A stretch of DNA of 64,000 nt from NCBI RefSeq assembly GCF_001866005.1, contig NZ_MLQR01000001.1, positions 344,277 through 408,276 of the forward strand, written 5' to 3'. The stretch's first letter is position 1, and every line of letters begins with the position of its first letter. Under the pieces are notes generated by a model. The model worked only from the letters and a program-made list of their open reading frames with translations. It had not been told where the DNA came from and did not search any database. The DNA is from Anaerobacillus alkalilacustris (lineage in GTDB: Bacteria; Bacillota; Bacilli; Bacillales; Anaerobacillaceae). Both the position numbers and the translations under genes were made by a program. Shown here piece after piece: positions 27,085-37,789 of this stretch.

Positions 27085-28515
27085 TTAAAATGGAGATTTA
27101 ATTAAATCCCAAGTTGGACTGTTAATAGCCATATCCATGTCACGTGCAAATATTTTGAAGCCATCAAAACCATGGTATGGTCCACTATAATCCCATGAGT
27201 GCATTTGTCTAAACGGCACACCCATCTTATGATATACATACTTTTCCTTAATACCAGATCCCATGAGATCAATATCTAGCTTCTCCGCTAATAGTTCTAA
27301 CTCTAGTGCAGTCGGATCATCGTAAATGATTGTTCCTTCTTTTGTATCTTTGTAAGCTTTTTGGTACTCTGTATTATGAGCAAATTCGTATCCTGTTCCT
27401 ACAATATCCATCCCTAAATCTTCATAAGCGCCAACTGTATGACCAGAACGAAGACCACCAACTAAAAGCATTACTTTCTTTCCATCTAAACGAGGACGAT
27501 ATTTGGCAATAACTTCATCCATTTCATCTTGATATTTAGCAATGAGTTTTTCACAATTTTCCTGAATTTTTTCATCGAATTCAGCAGCAATCATTCTAAG
27601 ACTCTCAATTGTTTTGGTTGGACCAAAGAAATTATATTCCATCCACGGGATACCATATTGCTCTTCTAATGTTTTACAAATATAGTTCATGGAACGATAA
27701 CAGTGAATTAAATTCAACTTAGACTTATGTGTAATCGATAATTCATTCAGTGTTCCGTCACCAGACCACTGAGAGATTACTCGTAACCCCATTTCTTCTA
27801 GGAGAATACGTGAAGCCCAAGCATCACCGCCGATATTATAGTCACCAATAATCGCAACATCATATGGGCCTGTTTCCTCTAATTCACGTGTTCCTAATAC
27901 GTGGTCACGGATCGCATCATTAGCGATATGGTGACCTAGCGATTGGCTGACACCACGGAAACCTTCACAACGAACTGGAATAACTGGCATTTCTAATTCT
28001 TTTGTCTTTTTCTTTCCAACTGCTTCGATATCGTCACCGATTAACCCAACAGGACACTCAGATTGTACTGAAATACCTTTTGCTAATGGGAACATCTCAG
28101 TAATTTCATCGCAAAGATTATCTAACTTTTTATCTCCACCAAAGACAATGTCTTTTTCCTGGAAATCACTCGTTATTTGCATAGCACCAAAGCTATCAAT
28201 ACCTAATACACCATTAGCGTAGTTACGACGTGTTCCCCAGCTATATTGACCACAGCCAACTGGACCGTGACTAATATGAACCATATCTTTAATCGGACCC
28301 CATACAACCCCTTTGGATCCAGCATAAGAACAGCCACGAGGTGTCATAACACCAGGACGAGATTTTTTATTTGAGACAATTGCCCCTTTACATGTTTCAA
28401 TTTTTTCTTCATCATTAATGTCAAAGTGTTTCTTTCTATCTTTTTTTGCTTTATCAGGATAGATTTCTAATACTTCATCTATTAGTTTTTGTTTTTCATC
28501 CAACACCTTTGCCAT
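27085..28515 (-). CDS. nifD: Nitrogenase molybdenum-iron protein alpha chain
   Basis: A 476-residue alpha subunit that holds FeMo-co and reduces N2. P-cluster ligands Cys62, Cys88 and Cys154, the FeMo-co ligands Cys272 ([11 protein letters not shown]) and His439 ([10 protein letters not shown]), and the substrate-site residues Val70, Arg96, Gln191 and His195 are all present, the last four at the same numbers as in the Azotobacter protein. The length matches Mo-type NifD. It lies between nifH and nifK in the operon. Confidence 0.98.
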   Translation of the reverse strand: MAKVLDEKQKLIDEVLEIYPDKAKKDRKKHFDINDEEKIETCKGAIVSNKKSRPGVMTPRGCSYAGSKGVVWGPIKDMVHISHGPVGCGQYSWGTRRNYANGVLGIDSFGAMQITSDFQEKDIVFGGDKKLDNLCDEITEMFPLAKGISVQSECPVGLIGDDIEAVGKKKTKELEMPVIPVRCEGFRGVSQSLGHHIANDAIRDHVLGTRELEETGPYDVAIIGDYNIGGDAWASRILLEEMGLRVISQWSGDGTLNELSITHKSKLNLIHCYRSMNYICKTLEEQYGIPWMEYNFFGPTKTIESLRMIAAEFDEKIQENCEKLIAKYQDEMDEVIAKYRPRLDGKKVMLLVGGLRSGHTVGAYEDLGMDIVGTGYEFAHNTEYQKAYKDTKEGTIIYDDPTALELELLAEKLDIDLMGSGIKEKYVYHKMGVPFRQMHSWDYSGPYHGFDGFKIFARDMDMAINSPTWDLIKSPF

Positions 28516-28556
28516 GTGAAACCTCCTCTACAGTGCCTTTTAATGTGCAATGATTA

Positions 28557-29474
<918 letters not shown>

Positions 29475-29496
29475 TTACTTGGTTAAGTGAATGAAG

Positions 29497-30951
29497 TTAA
29501 TTAACGGAAGCTGTAGCATAGGTAGATCCATGGTAAAAATATTGATAAAACACACTTGATTGAAGTAATACTTCTTCAATATCCCCCTCTTGAACGATTG
29601 GAATGATTCCTTGATCATTCAAGAATTTATTTGCTCCTTCACCAATCCCTGCACAGACTAACATTTGACAATCTTTAATTGTGTTAACAACTTCCGGCAT
29701 TGTATCTGCTCCATCTTGACTACAACTGGATTTCCCTTTGCAGTATGAAAGCAATTTACGAATGCCTACAAATCTTACTTGCTGATTTTCGACTTCATAA
29801 ATCATAAATTCTTTTGCTTGCCCTAAAAATAAATTTACTTTTCCATCTCCCCTTGAAGCTACCGCAAAACGAATGATTTGATTTTTGGTTTGCCCCGCGT
29901 AAGATGCCCCTTTCGCCTCCCTTCGTTTTCTACTAGCTCTATTATTGAAAATCTTTTGTAAAAGCTCTTCTTGATGTTCACTTCTTTTGATTGGATCATA
30001 GCGAGATGTCATAGTTTCTAAGTGTTCCTTTGTAAACTCCTCACTTCGATCTTCACCTAACAACCCTACAGCATCTGCCCGACATTGACGACAATGCTTC
30101 ATCATCTTCATGTCTCCAGAACAGGAGCTCCTTAATTCATTTAACTCCTCTGCTAATGGCTCTCGGATACCTCTTCTTGCAAATTCTGTATCTTCAGCAA
30201 CAATGATTGGCATTATATTATGAAGAAAAGCACCTTTCTCTTTTACAACTTTCGAGACTTCTTTTAGATGTAAGTCATTTACACCAGGAATTAAAACAGA
30301 ATTAACTTTACATAAAATTCCTCTTTCTGTTAAAGCCTCTAACCCTGCGAGTTGTTGTCTAATTAAGATTTCCGCTGCTTCAAGCCCTTTATAACGTTTA
30401 CCGTTATAATAAATCCAAGAGTATATTTCTTTTCCAACTTCTGGATCTATCGCATTAATGGTAATCGTTACATGCTCAATGTCTAACGCTTGAATTTCAT
30501 CAATGTAATCCATTAATTTCAATCCATTTGTACTTAAGCATAAACGGAGATCAGACGCTTGCTCTCGAATTCCTTTGAAAGTGGCCAATGTTTTTTCAGG
30601 ATTAGCTAAGGGGTCTCCTGGGCCAGCAATACCTATTACTGATAACTGTGGAATTTCTCCCGCAACGACTAACGATTTTTTTACTGCTTCTTCAGGCTTC
30701 AGCACTTCACTTACAACGCCTGGTCGACTTTCATTTGCACAGTCATACATCCTATTACAATAGTTACATTGAATGTTACATGCTGGAGCTACTGCAACGT
30801 GCATCCTGGCGAAGTAGTGGTGTGCATCTTCACTGTAGCAAGGATGGTTACTAATCTTTTCATCTAAGTCAAACCGAGTATTGGTTGACACTGACACACA
30901 TCCTGATTGAGTTTTTTTACTCGAACACCCCTCTTTTTGCGTGAGTTTCAT
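29497..30951 (-). CDS. nifB: Nitrogenase cofactor maturase NifB
   Basis: A 484-residue radical SAM enzyme that builds NifB-co, the 8Fe core with its central carbide. The SAM cluster motif CNIQCNYC (Cys58, Cys62, Cys65) is followed by a GPGDPLANPEKT glycine motif, and the C-terminal 130 residues form a NifX-like domain (GDGKVNLFLGQAKEF onward). It is the first gene of the cluster with GGAGG six bases before the ATG and directly downstream of the mapped promoter. Confidence 0.96.
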   Translation of the reverse strand: MKLTQKEGCSSKKTQSGCVSVSTNTRFDLDEKISNHPCYSEDAHHYFARMHVAVAPACNIQCNYCNRMYDCANESRPGVVSEVLKPEEAVKKSLVVAGEIPQLSVIGIAGPGDPLANPEKTLATFKGIREQASDLRLCLSTNGLKLMDYIDEIQALDIEHVTITINAIDPEVGKEIYSWIYYNGKRYKGLEAAEILIRQQLAGLEALTERGILCKVNSVLIPGVNDLHLKEVSKVVKEKGAFLHNIMPIIVAEDTEFARRGIREPLAEELNELRSSCSGDMKMMKHCRQCRADAVGLLGEDRSEEFTKEHLETMTSRYDPIKRSEHQEELLQKIFNNRASRKRREAKGASYAGQTKNQIIRFAVASRGDGKVNLFLGQAKEFMIYEVENQQVRFVGIRKLLSYCKGKSSCSQDGADTMPEVVNTIKDCQMLVCAGIGEGANKFLNDQGIIPIVQEGDIEEVLLQSSVFYQYFYHGSTYATASVN

Positions 30952-30979
30952 ATAATCCTCCTTTCCACCTTCAAAGTTT

Positions 30980-30995
30980 TGTAGATTTTCTTACA
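30980..30995. promoter_or_regulatory. Possible second GlnR/TnrA-like site downstream of the nif promoter
   Basis: TGTAGATTTTCTTACA is a near-symmetric TGTA/TACA pair resembling the GlnR/TnrA consensus TGTNAN7TNACA but one base short and imperfect. It lies about 35-50 bases after the presumed start of transcription, where binding would repress. Confidence 0.3.
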
Positions 30996-31038
30996 ACACT
31001 TCCATTCCACTTAAAGAACGTTGTGTAAGATTAGCTAA

Positions 31039-31067
31039 ATATTATTACCGAAACCCAATACAGTCAA
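31039..31067 (-). promoter_or_regulatory. Sigma-A-type promoter of the nif operon
   Basis: On the minus strand TTGACT (complement of 31062-31067) is followed after exactly 17 bases by TAATAT (complement of 31039-31044). The resulting leader to nifB is about 80 bases. There is no sigma-54 GG-N10-GC element and no nifA gene nearby, which fits Gram-positive nif control. Confidence 0.65.
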
Positions 31068-31105
31068 TGAGTCTAGGCTTTTGTTAACAGTTTACACTTA
31101 AGTCA

Positions 31106-31122
31106 TGTGATATTTTCTAACG
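31106..31122. promoter_or_regulatory. GlnR/TnrA-like operator upstream of the nif promoter
   Basis: TGTGATATTTTCTAACG matches TGTNAN7TNACA at all fixed positions but the last. It is centred about 80 bases upstream of the presumed nif transcription start, a position suited to activation by GlnR or TnrA under nitrogen limitation. Confidence 0.5.
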
Positions 31123-31172
31123 TGCACCGTTATCTTATTTAACAATTAAACGCTTTCACTTCACAAAATGCG

Positions 31173-31208
31173 AAAGGTACGTTTCTGTGTCGAAACGTAC
31201 CTTTTTTT
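31173..31208. terminator. Terminator separating the AEC gene and the nif operon
   Basis: Perfect 13-pair stem AAAGGTACGTTTC (31173-31185) / GAAACGTACCTTT (31192-31204) with a six-base loop and TTTT after it on the plus strand; it can also form on the minus strand. Confidence 0.75.
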
Positions 31209-31278
31209 GTTGCTTCAGCTATTTAATTAAAAAAATTTTAATAGTAAGTTATTTATTCCAACTCTAACATATATCCAA

Positions 31279-32175
31279 TTAACCTAAAATGCCAATAAGA
31301 ATAGTAATTGTTATGATACTGATTAGTGTAGTTATTAGAGTAATAGTAGAAACTAACCTAGGTTCAGAATCAAACTGAACAGCATACATTACTATCGTAG
31401 CCGCTGATGGCATCGCAGCCGATACGATTAACACTTTAGCAAGAAGTGGATCAAATGGGAACATAAGTGTAATGAGAAATGCAATAAATGGTGAAACAAA
31501 TAATCTCATGACCACCCCGTAGGTTATACTACCCCATTGAAAATTTCCCCATTTAATATTTGCTATCTGCATGCCTAAAATTATCATTACCGTTGGAATC
31601 GCCGCTTCTGCAATAATATTGACAGTATTTAATAGATTGCTTGGCAATTGGACGTTTAGCGCCTTTAATAAAAGGGCAATGATAACTGCATATGTCGTTG
31701 GCATTTCAAATACAGAACGAATTGCCATCCTGACACCTGCTCCTCCACGAGCCGCATAATACACTCCAAATGAATTCATGATAATTGATTGGAGTACCAT
31801 GAACGAGACTGCAAATGCAAAACCAGCATCACCATAGGCAAATAAAATAATTGGCGCTCCGTAGTTTCCTGCATTCATAAAAGAAGTTGAAAGAATTAAA
31901 CCACTTTCTAGGGAAGCAGATTGTTTTGTCAGTTTCGTATATATTTTATTTATTACTATAAGAATACATAAAAGTCCCAATGCAAATGCAACCATATAAA
32001 AATGTTGGACATCTAACTTCGTACCGTAAAATGTTCGAAAAACAAGCGCTGGTGTCATAATATAAATAGCTACTGTTGAAATTGATTTCAACTCTACCTT
32101 TTTCCACTTTTGTACAGCAAAACCCACAGAAAACACAAGAATAACTGGTAAAACAACTTGATAAAAGATCGTCAT
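31279..32175 (-). CDS. AEC family transporter (auxin efflux carrier-like permease)
   Basis: A 298-residue membrane protein with about ten helices in two halves, of the auxin efflux carrier/malonate-malate permease family. The N-terminal half carries TPALVFRTF and the conserved FMNAGNYGAPIILFAYG; the C-terminal half has VMRLFVSPFIAF and SAAMPSAATIVMYA. Members export or import dicarboxylates, malonate or similar acids. Substrate is not determinable. It lies upstream of the nif promoter in the same direction but is separated by a terminator. Confidence 0.85.
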   Translation of the reverse strand: MTIFYQVVLPVILVFSVGFAVQKWKKVELKSISTVAIYIMTPALVFRTFYGTKLDVQHFYMVAFALGLLCILIVINKIYTKLTKQSASLESGLILSTSFMNAGNYGAPIILFAYGDAGFAFAVSFMVLQSIIMNSFGVYYAARGGAGVRMAIRSVFEMPTTYAVIIALLLKALNVQLPSNLLNTVNIIAEAAIPTVMIILGMQIANIKWGNFQWGSITYGVVMRLFVSPFIAFLITLMFPFDPLLAKVLIVSAAMPSAATIVMYAVQFDSEPRLVSTITLITTLISIITITILIGILG

Positions 32176-32412
32176 CTAAAGAACCCCACCTAACAATTGT
32201 GAATTACTTCATTTTACAATACCGTATTTTTTAACCTACTCATATGTAGTAAGAAATTAATCTAATTACAGTTTACGATAAAGGAGCTTCTGATTATTTC
32301 AATAAACTTTATTATACTACTAAATTTTAAAACTAATAAAACTTTAAATTCATTTCCAATTTTCAAGACAGAACTCTTCTTCGCAAATAACAGATCGTTA
32401 TTCTAACACGCC

Positions 32413-32444
32413 AAAAACGCAGGGCGAGAATAGCTCCTGCGTTT
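32413..32444 (-). terminator. Terminator of the lia operon
   Basis: Stem AACGCAGG/CCTGCGTT around a 12-base loop, followed on the minus strand by TTTTTGG; it begins six bases after the liaR stop. Confidence 0.8.
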
Positions 32445-32449
32445 CAAAT

Positions 32450-33082
32450 TTATTTTACCAAGCCATGTTTAAATGCGTAAATAACAGCTTGTGTACGATC
32501 ATTTACTTCTAACTTACCTAGTATATTACTAACATGAACTTTGACTGTTTTTAAGGAGATAAATACTGTATCAGCTATTTCCTGATTGGTTTTTCCCTCA
32601 GCTATCAAGAGCAATATTTCAATTTCTCGTTCAGTTAGCTGTTCATGAGGATGTTTCACTTTTTTTTGACGCATTTTTGTCATCATTTTACCTGTCACTT
32701 CAGGCTCTAATACAGTTTGGCCTGCAAATGTTGCTCTAACGGCATTTGCAATTTCACTTGCCTTCGATGTTTTTAGCATATAACTTGTAGCACCTGCTTC
32801 TAATGCAGGGTACACTTTTTCATCATCAAGAAAGCTTGTAACAATAATGACCTTTGCTTCAGGCCACGCCTCAATTATCCTCCTAGTTGCTTCTATACCA
32901 TCCATTTCCTTCATGACTAAGTCCATTAAAATGATGTCTGGACGAAGTTGTAAGGCAAGTTCAACACCTCGGGCACCATTATCAGCTTCTGCTACCACTT
33001 CAATATCAGGCTGTGCAGATAAATAAGAGGTTACACCAATCCTTACCATTTCATGATCATCTACAAACAACACTTTTATCAT
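32450..33082 (-). CDS. liaR: Response regulator LiaR/VraR-like
   Basis: A 210-residue NarL-type response regulator. The receiver domain has DD at 8-9, the phosphorylatable Asp54 in IILMDLVM and the conserved Thr and Lys; the C-terminal LuxR-type helix-turn-helix reads [22 protein letters not shown]. It lies three bases after liaS and is the output of the LiaFSR envelope-stress system, which responds to antibiotics acting on lipid II. It probably activates the liaI promoter of its own operon. Confidence 0.9.
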   Translation of the reverse strand: MIKVLFVDDHEMVRIGVTSYLSAQPDIEVVAEADNGARGVELALQLRPDIILMDLVMKEMDGIEATRRIIEAWPEAKVIIVTSFLDDEKVYPALEAGATSYMLKTSKASEIANAVRATFAGQTVLEPEVTGKMMTKMRQKKVKHPHEQLTEREIEILLLIAEGKTNQEIADTVFISLKTVKVHVSNILGKLEVNDRTQAVIYAFKHGLVK

Positions 33083-33085
33083 TTG

Positions 33086-34117
33086 TTAGTCACCTTTCAT
33101 TAGCGGAACCTTAACCTCTAAACGTGTTCCTTTATTTTTTATACTTACTACTTTAAAAGTGCCACCAATTTCCTTGGCCCTTTCCTTCATATTAGATAAT
33201 CCGTAAGAACCCGCTTTTTCCTCGTTAATATCAAAGCCAATACCGTCATCAACAATACGCAAAATAATTAAATCATCACGATTGATCAACAGAACTTCTA
33301 AGCTAGTGGCTTTCGAGTGACGAAGTGTGTTAGATACAGATTCTTGGAGTATTCGAAATAAATGATCCTCTAACCCTTTTTCTAATGGAACATCTTCAAT
33401 TTTCCAAGATATTTCCATTGGAACTTTTTGCTTTAATTCCCCTAGTAACTCCTTCATACCCTCTTGCAACGACTTACCTTTCAACGGTACCGGTCGTAAA
33501 TGTAGTAATAAAGCTCTCATTTCTAGCTGAGATTGATGAATCATTTCTTCTACGAGCTTAAGTTGGCGCACTTCACCACTACCGGTGTCATTCTTCGTTT
33601 CCGTAATAGCGGACATCAACATTGATGCAGCAAAAAGCTGTTGACTAACTGAATCATGGAGTTCTCTAGCTAAACGATTCCTCTCCTCTGAAACAATTTT
33701 TTGAATTTGTTTTTCTTGATCGATTACTTTTTCACTGGCTAGCTTTTGAGCAACCTTTACTTGCTCAGCCATCAGCTTATGAATATTTTTGACTCTACTA
33801 ATTACGGTTTCTAGTCCCTCTGCCTCAACAAGTTTCCCATCATCAATCAATCGGCCATGTTCAAGCTCATAAAGTGACTCTTCCATGATTTCAACTTTCT
33901 TTTTAAATGCCATACTATTTACAAACCCAAAAATAATCCCCATCGTAATAGCAACCCCAGGACTAAAGATCAATATAGGTATATCAAAAACCTTTCTTTC
34001 GATAAGTACCTCCCAGTTTTGAACTGGAAAAGCAAAAAAATAGATAATGATAAACAAAGAAAAAAGAAGTAAAGAAAACAATATGCTCCAGAGCAACTGT
34101 TTCTGAATCATCCTCAT
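33086..34117 (-). CDS. liaS: Sensor histidine kinase LiaS/VraS-like
   Basis: A 343-residue kinase. Two N-terminal membrane helices (about 9-30 and 47-69) flank a very short extracellular loop, as in intramembrane-sensing kinases. A coiled-coil linker leads to the HisKA_3 motif ERNRLARELHDSVSQQLFA with His154, and the ATPase domain has IVDDGIGFD and GSYGLSNMKERA. It overlaps liaF by four bases. LiaF is expected to hold it inactive without stress. Confidence 0.92.
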   Translation of the reverse strand: MRMIQKQLLWSILFSLLLFSLFIIIYFFAFPVQNWEVLIERKVFDIPILIFSPGVAITMGIIFGFVNSMAFKKKVEIMEESLYELEHGRLIDDGKLVEAEGLETVISRVKNIHKLMAEQVKVAQKLASEKVIDQEKQIQKIVSEERNRLARELHDSVSQQLFAASMLMSAITETKNDTGSGEVRQLKLVEEMIHQSQLEMRALLLHLRPVPLKGKSLQEGMKELLGELKQKVPMEISWKIEDVPLEKGLEDHLFRILQESVSNTLRHSKATSLEVLLINRDDLIILRIVDDGIGFDINEEKAGSYGLSNMKERAKEIGGTFKVVSIKNKGTRLEVKVPLMKGD

Positions 34118-34845
34118 ATTCTCTTCACCTCTAATCTTCCAACCCCCATAGAAGTGATGATTTTTATTTTACGTTGAGCGATTGCATAATTTTCTGTACG
34201 GTAATGTAATGTTTGATTAAATAACCTTTCATCAGCCTGATCAAAAATAATTGTTGTTCCCGTAATTACAGAATGAGAAACACTGATCTCTATATCATAC
34301 GGAACGAGAATTTGAATATTCCCAATAAAATTACGAATTGAAATGACAGCTTCATCTTTAGGTAGAACCGTATTACTTAAATCTATCCATGTATCACCAA
34401 TTCCAGTTTGAATATTTACATCTTCCCATTCAAAAATATCCTCCGGAGTCTTTTGTTTTCCTAAAAAGATATTCTTCAATAACGATTGTCGCCGAATCAC
34501 TCTTGCTTCATTAAATGAAAGATTTTCCTTCATAACTGGCTCAATCATGATCGGTCGACTTTTCGATTTAAAGAAATGAAATAAAATATAAGCTATAATA
34601 GCAAAAACTAAAAATTTAAAAACGATCATATTAATAGTGGTGAAAAAAAGAACAAGACATCCTAAAGCAAAAAACAATTTTCCAATTGAACTACCAAGCC
34701 TTTTCCCACCAAAGTAAAGTAACATCCCTGAAAAAATTACCGAAAAAATTAAACCTTTATTAAAAAAAGTAAGTTCCACTACGAGAAGAAGTAGTCCTAT
34801 TAAGACCGTCCAGCTAATGTAGTCTGTTTTTTGATGATTATCCAT
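34114..34845 (-). CDS. liaF: LiaF-like inhibitor of the LiaS kinase
   Basis: A 243-residue membrane protein with four hydrophobic helices in the first 90 residues and a C-terminal beta-rich DUF2154 (cell-wall-active antibiotics response) domain containing DTWIDLSNTVLP and GNIQILVPYDIEISV. LiaF proteins keep LiaS inactive in unstressed cells. Place and overlap with liaS support the name. Confidence 0.88.
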   Translation of the reverse strand: MDNHQKTDYISWTVLIGLLLLVVELTFFNKGLIFSVIFSGMLLYFGGKRLGSSIGKLFFALGCLVLFFTTINMIVFKFLVFAIIAYILFHFFKSKSRPIMIEPVMKENLSFNEARVIRRQSLLKNIFLGKQKTPEDIFEWEDVNIQTGIGDTWIDLSNTVLPKDEAVISIRNFIGNIQILVPYDIEISVSHSVITGTTIIFDQADERLFNQTLHYRTENYAIAQRKIKIITSMGVGRLEVKRI

Positions 34846-34944
34846 TTCGGTCTCTCCTCCTCGTAAGATATGTAATGGGCTGACACTTCATATCCATGTC
34901 ACCCCTAGTCGTTCTATTATTACCTATTAAAATATATCATGTTT

Positions 34945-35595
34945 TCACTCAGAAATTGAATGATTTTCTTCATTCTTTAACTGTTTCTCCAATTGAGCAA
35001 TGCGACCATCTATTGTATGACGATGATATCGTGAGTTCGCTTGATGTTCGAGCCGATCAAGATATCGATCCATCTCTTCGAAACGTGAACCTACTTTTCC
35101 AGTATAGCTATTTCCATCTAACATTTGATTCAATCGATAGTTTGCACGCGTGATGTTCTCTTTTCCCATTAATTCCATTTGCCTAATATGCATATCTTTT
35201 AATTTATGCTTCATTTCTTCATATTTTTGTTCTAATTCTTGTAAATGAATACTCGCTTGCTCTAAAGCACTTTTCAATCGTTGTGCTCGTTCTTCAAACT
35301 GGGTTTGTTCATTAATAGCAAACTGCATTAATTCTATTTCTCCTGCCCGCGATGCAATCTCTACTTGATATTTTCTCTTATCAGCTAATTGACGTGCTTC
35401 ATTGTATTCTCGAGTAAATTGCTCCTTTAATAGATATTGTCGCTCAACTAACTTTCTGACTTTTTCTACTTCCTTTTCACATTCACGTAAATATTGATTT
35501 AAAGCCGCAATTGGGTTTTTTTGTTCTTTTTCATCTAACATTTCATGAATATCTGCTGATATCGTATTTTTAATTCTCGAAAATAAATTACACAT
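34945..35595 (-). CDS. PspA/IM30 (LiaH-like) membrane-stress protein
   Basis: A 216-residue, almost wholly helical coiled-coil protein of the PspA/IM30 family, starting MCNLFSRIKNTISADIHEMLD and continuing with the typical NPIAALNQYLRECEKEVEKVR. Such proteins form large oligomers that protect the cytoplasmic membrane. It is the liaH counterpart, between liaI and liaF, and should be induced strongly by LiaR. Confidence 0.9.
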   Translation of the reverse strand: MCNLFSRIKNTISADIHEMLDEKEQKNPIAALNQYLRECEKEVEKVRKLVERQYLLKEQFTREYNEARQLADKRKYQVEIASRAGEIELMQFAINEQTQFEERAQRLKSALEQASIHLQELEQKYEEMKHKLKDMHIRQMELMGKENITRANYRLNQMLDGNSYTGKVGSRFEEMDRYLDRLEHQANSRYHRHTIDGRIAQLEKQLKNEENHSISE

Positions 35596-35616
35596 CTCTA
35601 TAGCACTCCTTTGTTT

Positions 35617-35973
35617 TTAAAAGTTTCTTTTTAATTCTTCCCACTCTTTTTCAAAATTGACAAATGGATCTTTTTCTTTTTCAGCATTTGAAAATGTTAC
35701 ACCATCTTCATTCCATTTTTTGTACACGAAATAAAGAATGACCGCTGCAACTAAACCGACGAGGGCCGGAACATTTGAAGCGGTTATCGTTAACAAGATT
35801 AACCCAAATATCGCCCAAACAATTTTACTTAGTGATGTATCTGCCTTCATAAAACCTTTGAAAGCATAGTAAAGAATAACTAAGCTAAGACCCAAAAGGA
35901 CGATCGGTCCTATATTTACAAGTAAGATAATCGCAGCAATACCAGCTAATATAAACAATCCTAATTTTCTCAT
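35617..35973 (-). CDS. liaI: LiaI-like membrane protein
   Basis: A 118-residue protein with three to four hydrophobic segments in the first 90 residues and a charged cytoplasmic tail ending FVNFEKEWEELKRNF. It heads the operon liaI-pspA-liaF-liaS-liaR, as in Bacillus, where LiaI anchors LiaH at the membrane. A GGGAGG site precedes the ATG. Sequence alone is weakly diagnostic, and the name rests mainly on operon position. Confidence 0.72.
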   Translation of the reverse strand: MRKLGLFILAGIAAIILLVNIGPIVLLGLSLVILYYAFKGFMKADTSLSKIVWAIFGLILLTITASNVPALVGLVAAVILYFVYKKWNEDGVTFSNAEKEKDPFVNFEKEWEELKRNF

Positions 35974-36024
35974 GTAATTTGCCTCCCTTCTTGACTCTAT
36001 CTTACCTACATTTGCACTTCCACA

Positions 36025-36062
36025 TAATCACCCTAAGATATATTTTGACTAAGACTTGAGGC
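36025..36062 (-). promoter_or_regulatory. Candidate LiaR-controlled promoter region
   Basis: Upstream of liaI the minus strand reads AGTCTTAGTC followed by AT-rich DNA and GATTAT at -10-like spacing (TTAGTC-N17-GATTAT). The poor -35 and the short AGTC direct repeat fit a promoter needing an activator. This is a visual match only. Confidence 0.3.
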
Positions 36063-36114
36063 GTATTGCGTTGTAAGTATTTACTTCAAAACACTAAAAC
36101 CAAATGAGATAAAT

Positions 36115-36156
36115 AAAGCAAAAGAGCAGCCATAATAGTGACTGCTCTTTTGCTTT
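36115..36156 (-). terminator. Terminator of the alanine/sodium symporter gene
   Basis: Perfect 15-pair stem AAAGCAAAAGAGCAG (36115-36129) / CTGCTCTTTTGCTTT (36142-36156), overlapping the stop codon by two bases, followed by TTTATTTAT on the minus strand. Confidence 0.85.
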
Positions 36157-37621
36157 AGCTAGTTAACTTTTCTTTGTCGTTATTATTTTTATCGTATTCA
36201 TTAACCCAATAATCAGCATTTTTAATCCCGAGTTTCTCTGGGTTAAAAACAGGATCAAGTCCTTGTTTCTTTTGTTTCTCGTAATCTTTTAGCGCAACTA
36301 ACGCTGGTTTTGCTAATAGTAAAATGGCAATGAGATTTAACCATACCATTAGTCCAACACCAATATCACCTAACGTCCAAGCTAAATCTGCTTTCCTGAT
36401 AGCACCATAATAAGTAGCAAATAGAAGAACGACTTTTAAAAGAAACATTGGCAACTTGTTATTCTTACCGAAAGTTAAGTAAGCAATATTTGTTTCCGCA
36501 ATATAGTAATAAGCCATAATGGTTGTGAAGGCAAAGAAAAATAACGCTATACCAACGAAAGAAGATCCAAATCCTGGAAGGGCAGATTCGATGGCAGCTT
36601 GAGTATACCCTGGTCCTGGCTCTACTCCAGCTAAGCCTCTATATATGATTGTATCATCCGCACCTACCGTATTATACATACCTGTAAATAAAATCATAAA
36701 GGCCGTGGCCGAACAAACGAGTAACGTATCAATGTATACAGAAAACGCTTGAACTAACCCTTGTTTTGCAGGGTGAGATACTTCTGCTGCTGCTGCAGCA
36801 TGAGGTCCTGTTCCTTGACCTGCTTCATTTGAGAAGATACCACGCTTTACCCCCCACGAGATAGCCATACCGATCATACCACCAAATGCTGCATCTGCAC
36901 CAAATGCACTCTTAAATATTAATGAAAGAACTCCCGGTAACTCCGAAATATTCATCGCAATAATGACAAAAGAAATCAATATATATGCTAATGCCATAAA
37001 AGGAACAACTAGTTGGGCTACATTCGCAATCCTTTTCACACCACCAAAAATAATAAGACCAATAATTACAACAAGAATAATTCCAGTAACATTAGGGGTA
37101 ATGTTAAAAGCATTTTTTAAACCCGTAGCAATTGAATTAGATTGAGTTCCTGGAAGAAGAACGCTCATCGCAAGTAACGCTGATAAAGCAAATGCTACTG
37201 CAAACCATTTCGATCCGATCCCCTTTTCAATATAATAGGCAGGTCCTCCTCGATATTGCCCATCTTGCTTCACTTTATAAATTTGCGCTAAAGTGGATTC
37301 TACGAATGCACTTGAAGCCCCAATAAATGCAATAGCCCACATCCAAAATACTGCACCAGGTCCCCCAAAAGCAATTGCTGTCGCTGTTCCAGCAATATTA
37401 CCTGTCCCGACACGACCGGAAAGGGCAATTGACATTGCTTGGAAAGAAGAAATACCCGCTTTTGAGCTTTTTCCTTGAAACATCAGTTTCACCATTTCTT
37501 TAATGTGACGAACTTGCAAAAAGCGAGTTAACACTGAAAATAGTAACCCTACCGCTAAACAAATATAAATGACAGGGTCACTCCATAAAATACCATTAAG
37601 CCAATTGACCGCTTGTTCCAA
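36155..37621 (-). CDS. Alanine/sodium symporter family protein (AGCS)
   Basis: A 488-residue membrane protein of the alanine or glycine:cation symporter family. The signature GRVGTGNIAGTATAIAFGGPGAVFW is split here as ALSGRVGTGNIAG and GGPGAVFWMW, and FSNEAGQGTGPHAAAAA is the second family motif. About eleven helices are visible. It imports alanine, glycine or glutamine with sodium. It has its own terminator and a long upstream region, so it is monocistronic. Confidence 0.9.
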   Translation of the reverse strand: MEQAVNWLNGILWSDPVIYICLAVGLLFSVLTRFLQVRHIKEMVKLMFQGKSSKAGISSFQAMSIALSGRVGTGNIAGTATAIAFGGPGAVFWMWAIAFIGASSAFVESTLAQIYKVKQDGQYRGGPAYYIEKGIGSKWFAVAFALSALLAMSVLLPGTQSNSIATGLKNAFNITPNVTGIILVVIIGLIIFGGVKRIANVAQLVVPFMALAYILISFVIIAMNISELPGVLSLIFKSAFGADAAFGGMIGMAISWGVKRGIFSNEAGQGTGPHAAAAAEVSHPAKQGLVQAFSVYIDTLLVCSATAFMILFTGMYNTVGADDTIIYRGLAGVEPGPGYTQAAIESALPGFGSSFVGIALFFFAFTTIMAYYYIAETNIAYLTFGKNNKLPMFLLKVVLLFATYYGAIRKADLAWTLGDIGVGLMVWLNLIAILLLAKPALVALKDYEKQKKQGLDPVFNPEKLGIKNADYWVNEYDKNNNDKEKLTS

Positions 37622-37747
37622 AATAATACGCCTCCTAAAAAACTCTACAAGAATAATAATTATATTCGGAATTATAATTCAATTCTATCTACAATTCAAC
37701 ACTTTAGTTTATTACAATATTAAAGAATCTTTTTCCATAAAAAATAA

Positions 37748-37776
37748 AACAATAACTAATAGTGCTAGTTATTGTT
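37748..37776 (-). terminator. Terminator of the rlmN-like gene
   Basis: Perfect 11-pair stem AACAATAACTA (37748-37758) / TAGTTATTGTT (37766-37776); on the minus strand it is followed by TTTATTTTTT. Confidence 0.8.
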
Positions 37777-37789
37777 AAATGGTTAATAA

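Noticed and set aside
31279-32175. AEC transporter as part of the nif operon
   Set aside because: A strong terminator at 31173-31208 and an independent promoter for nifB lie between them.
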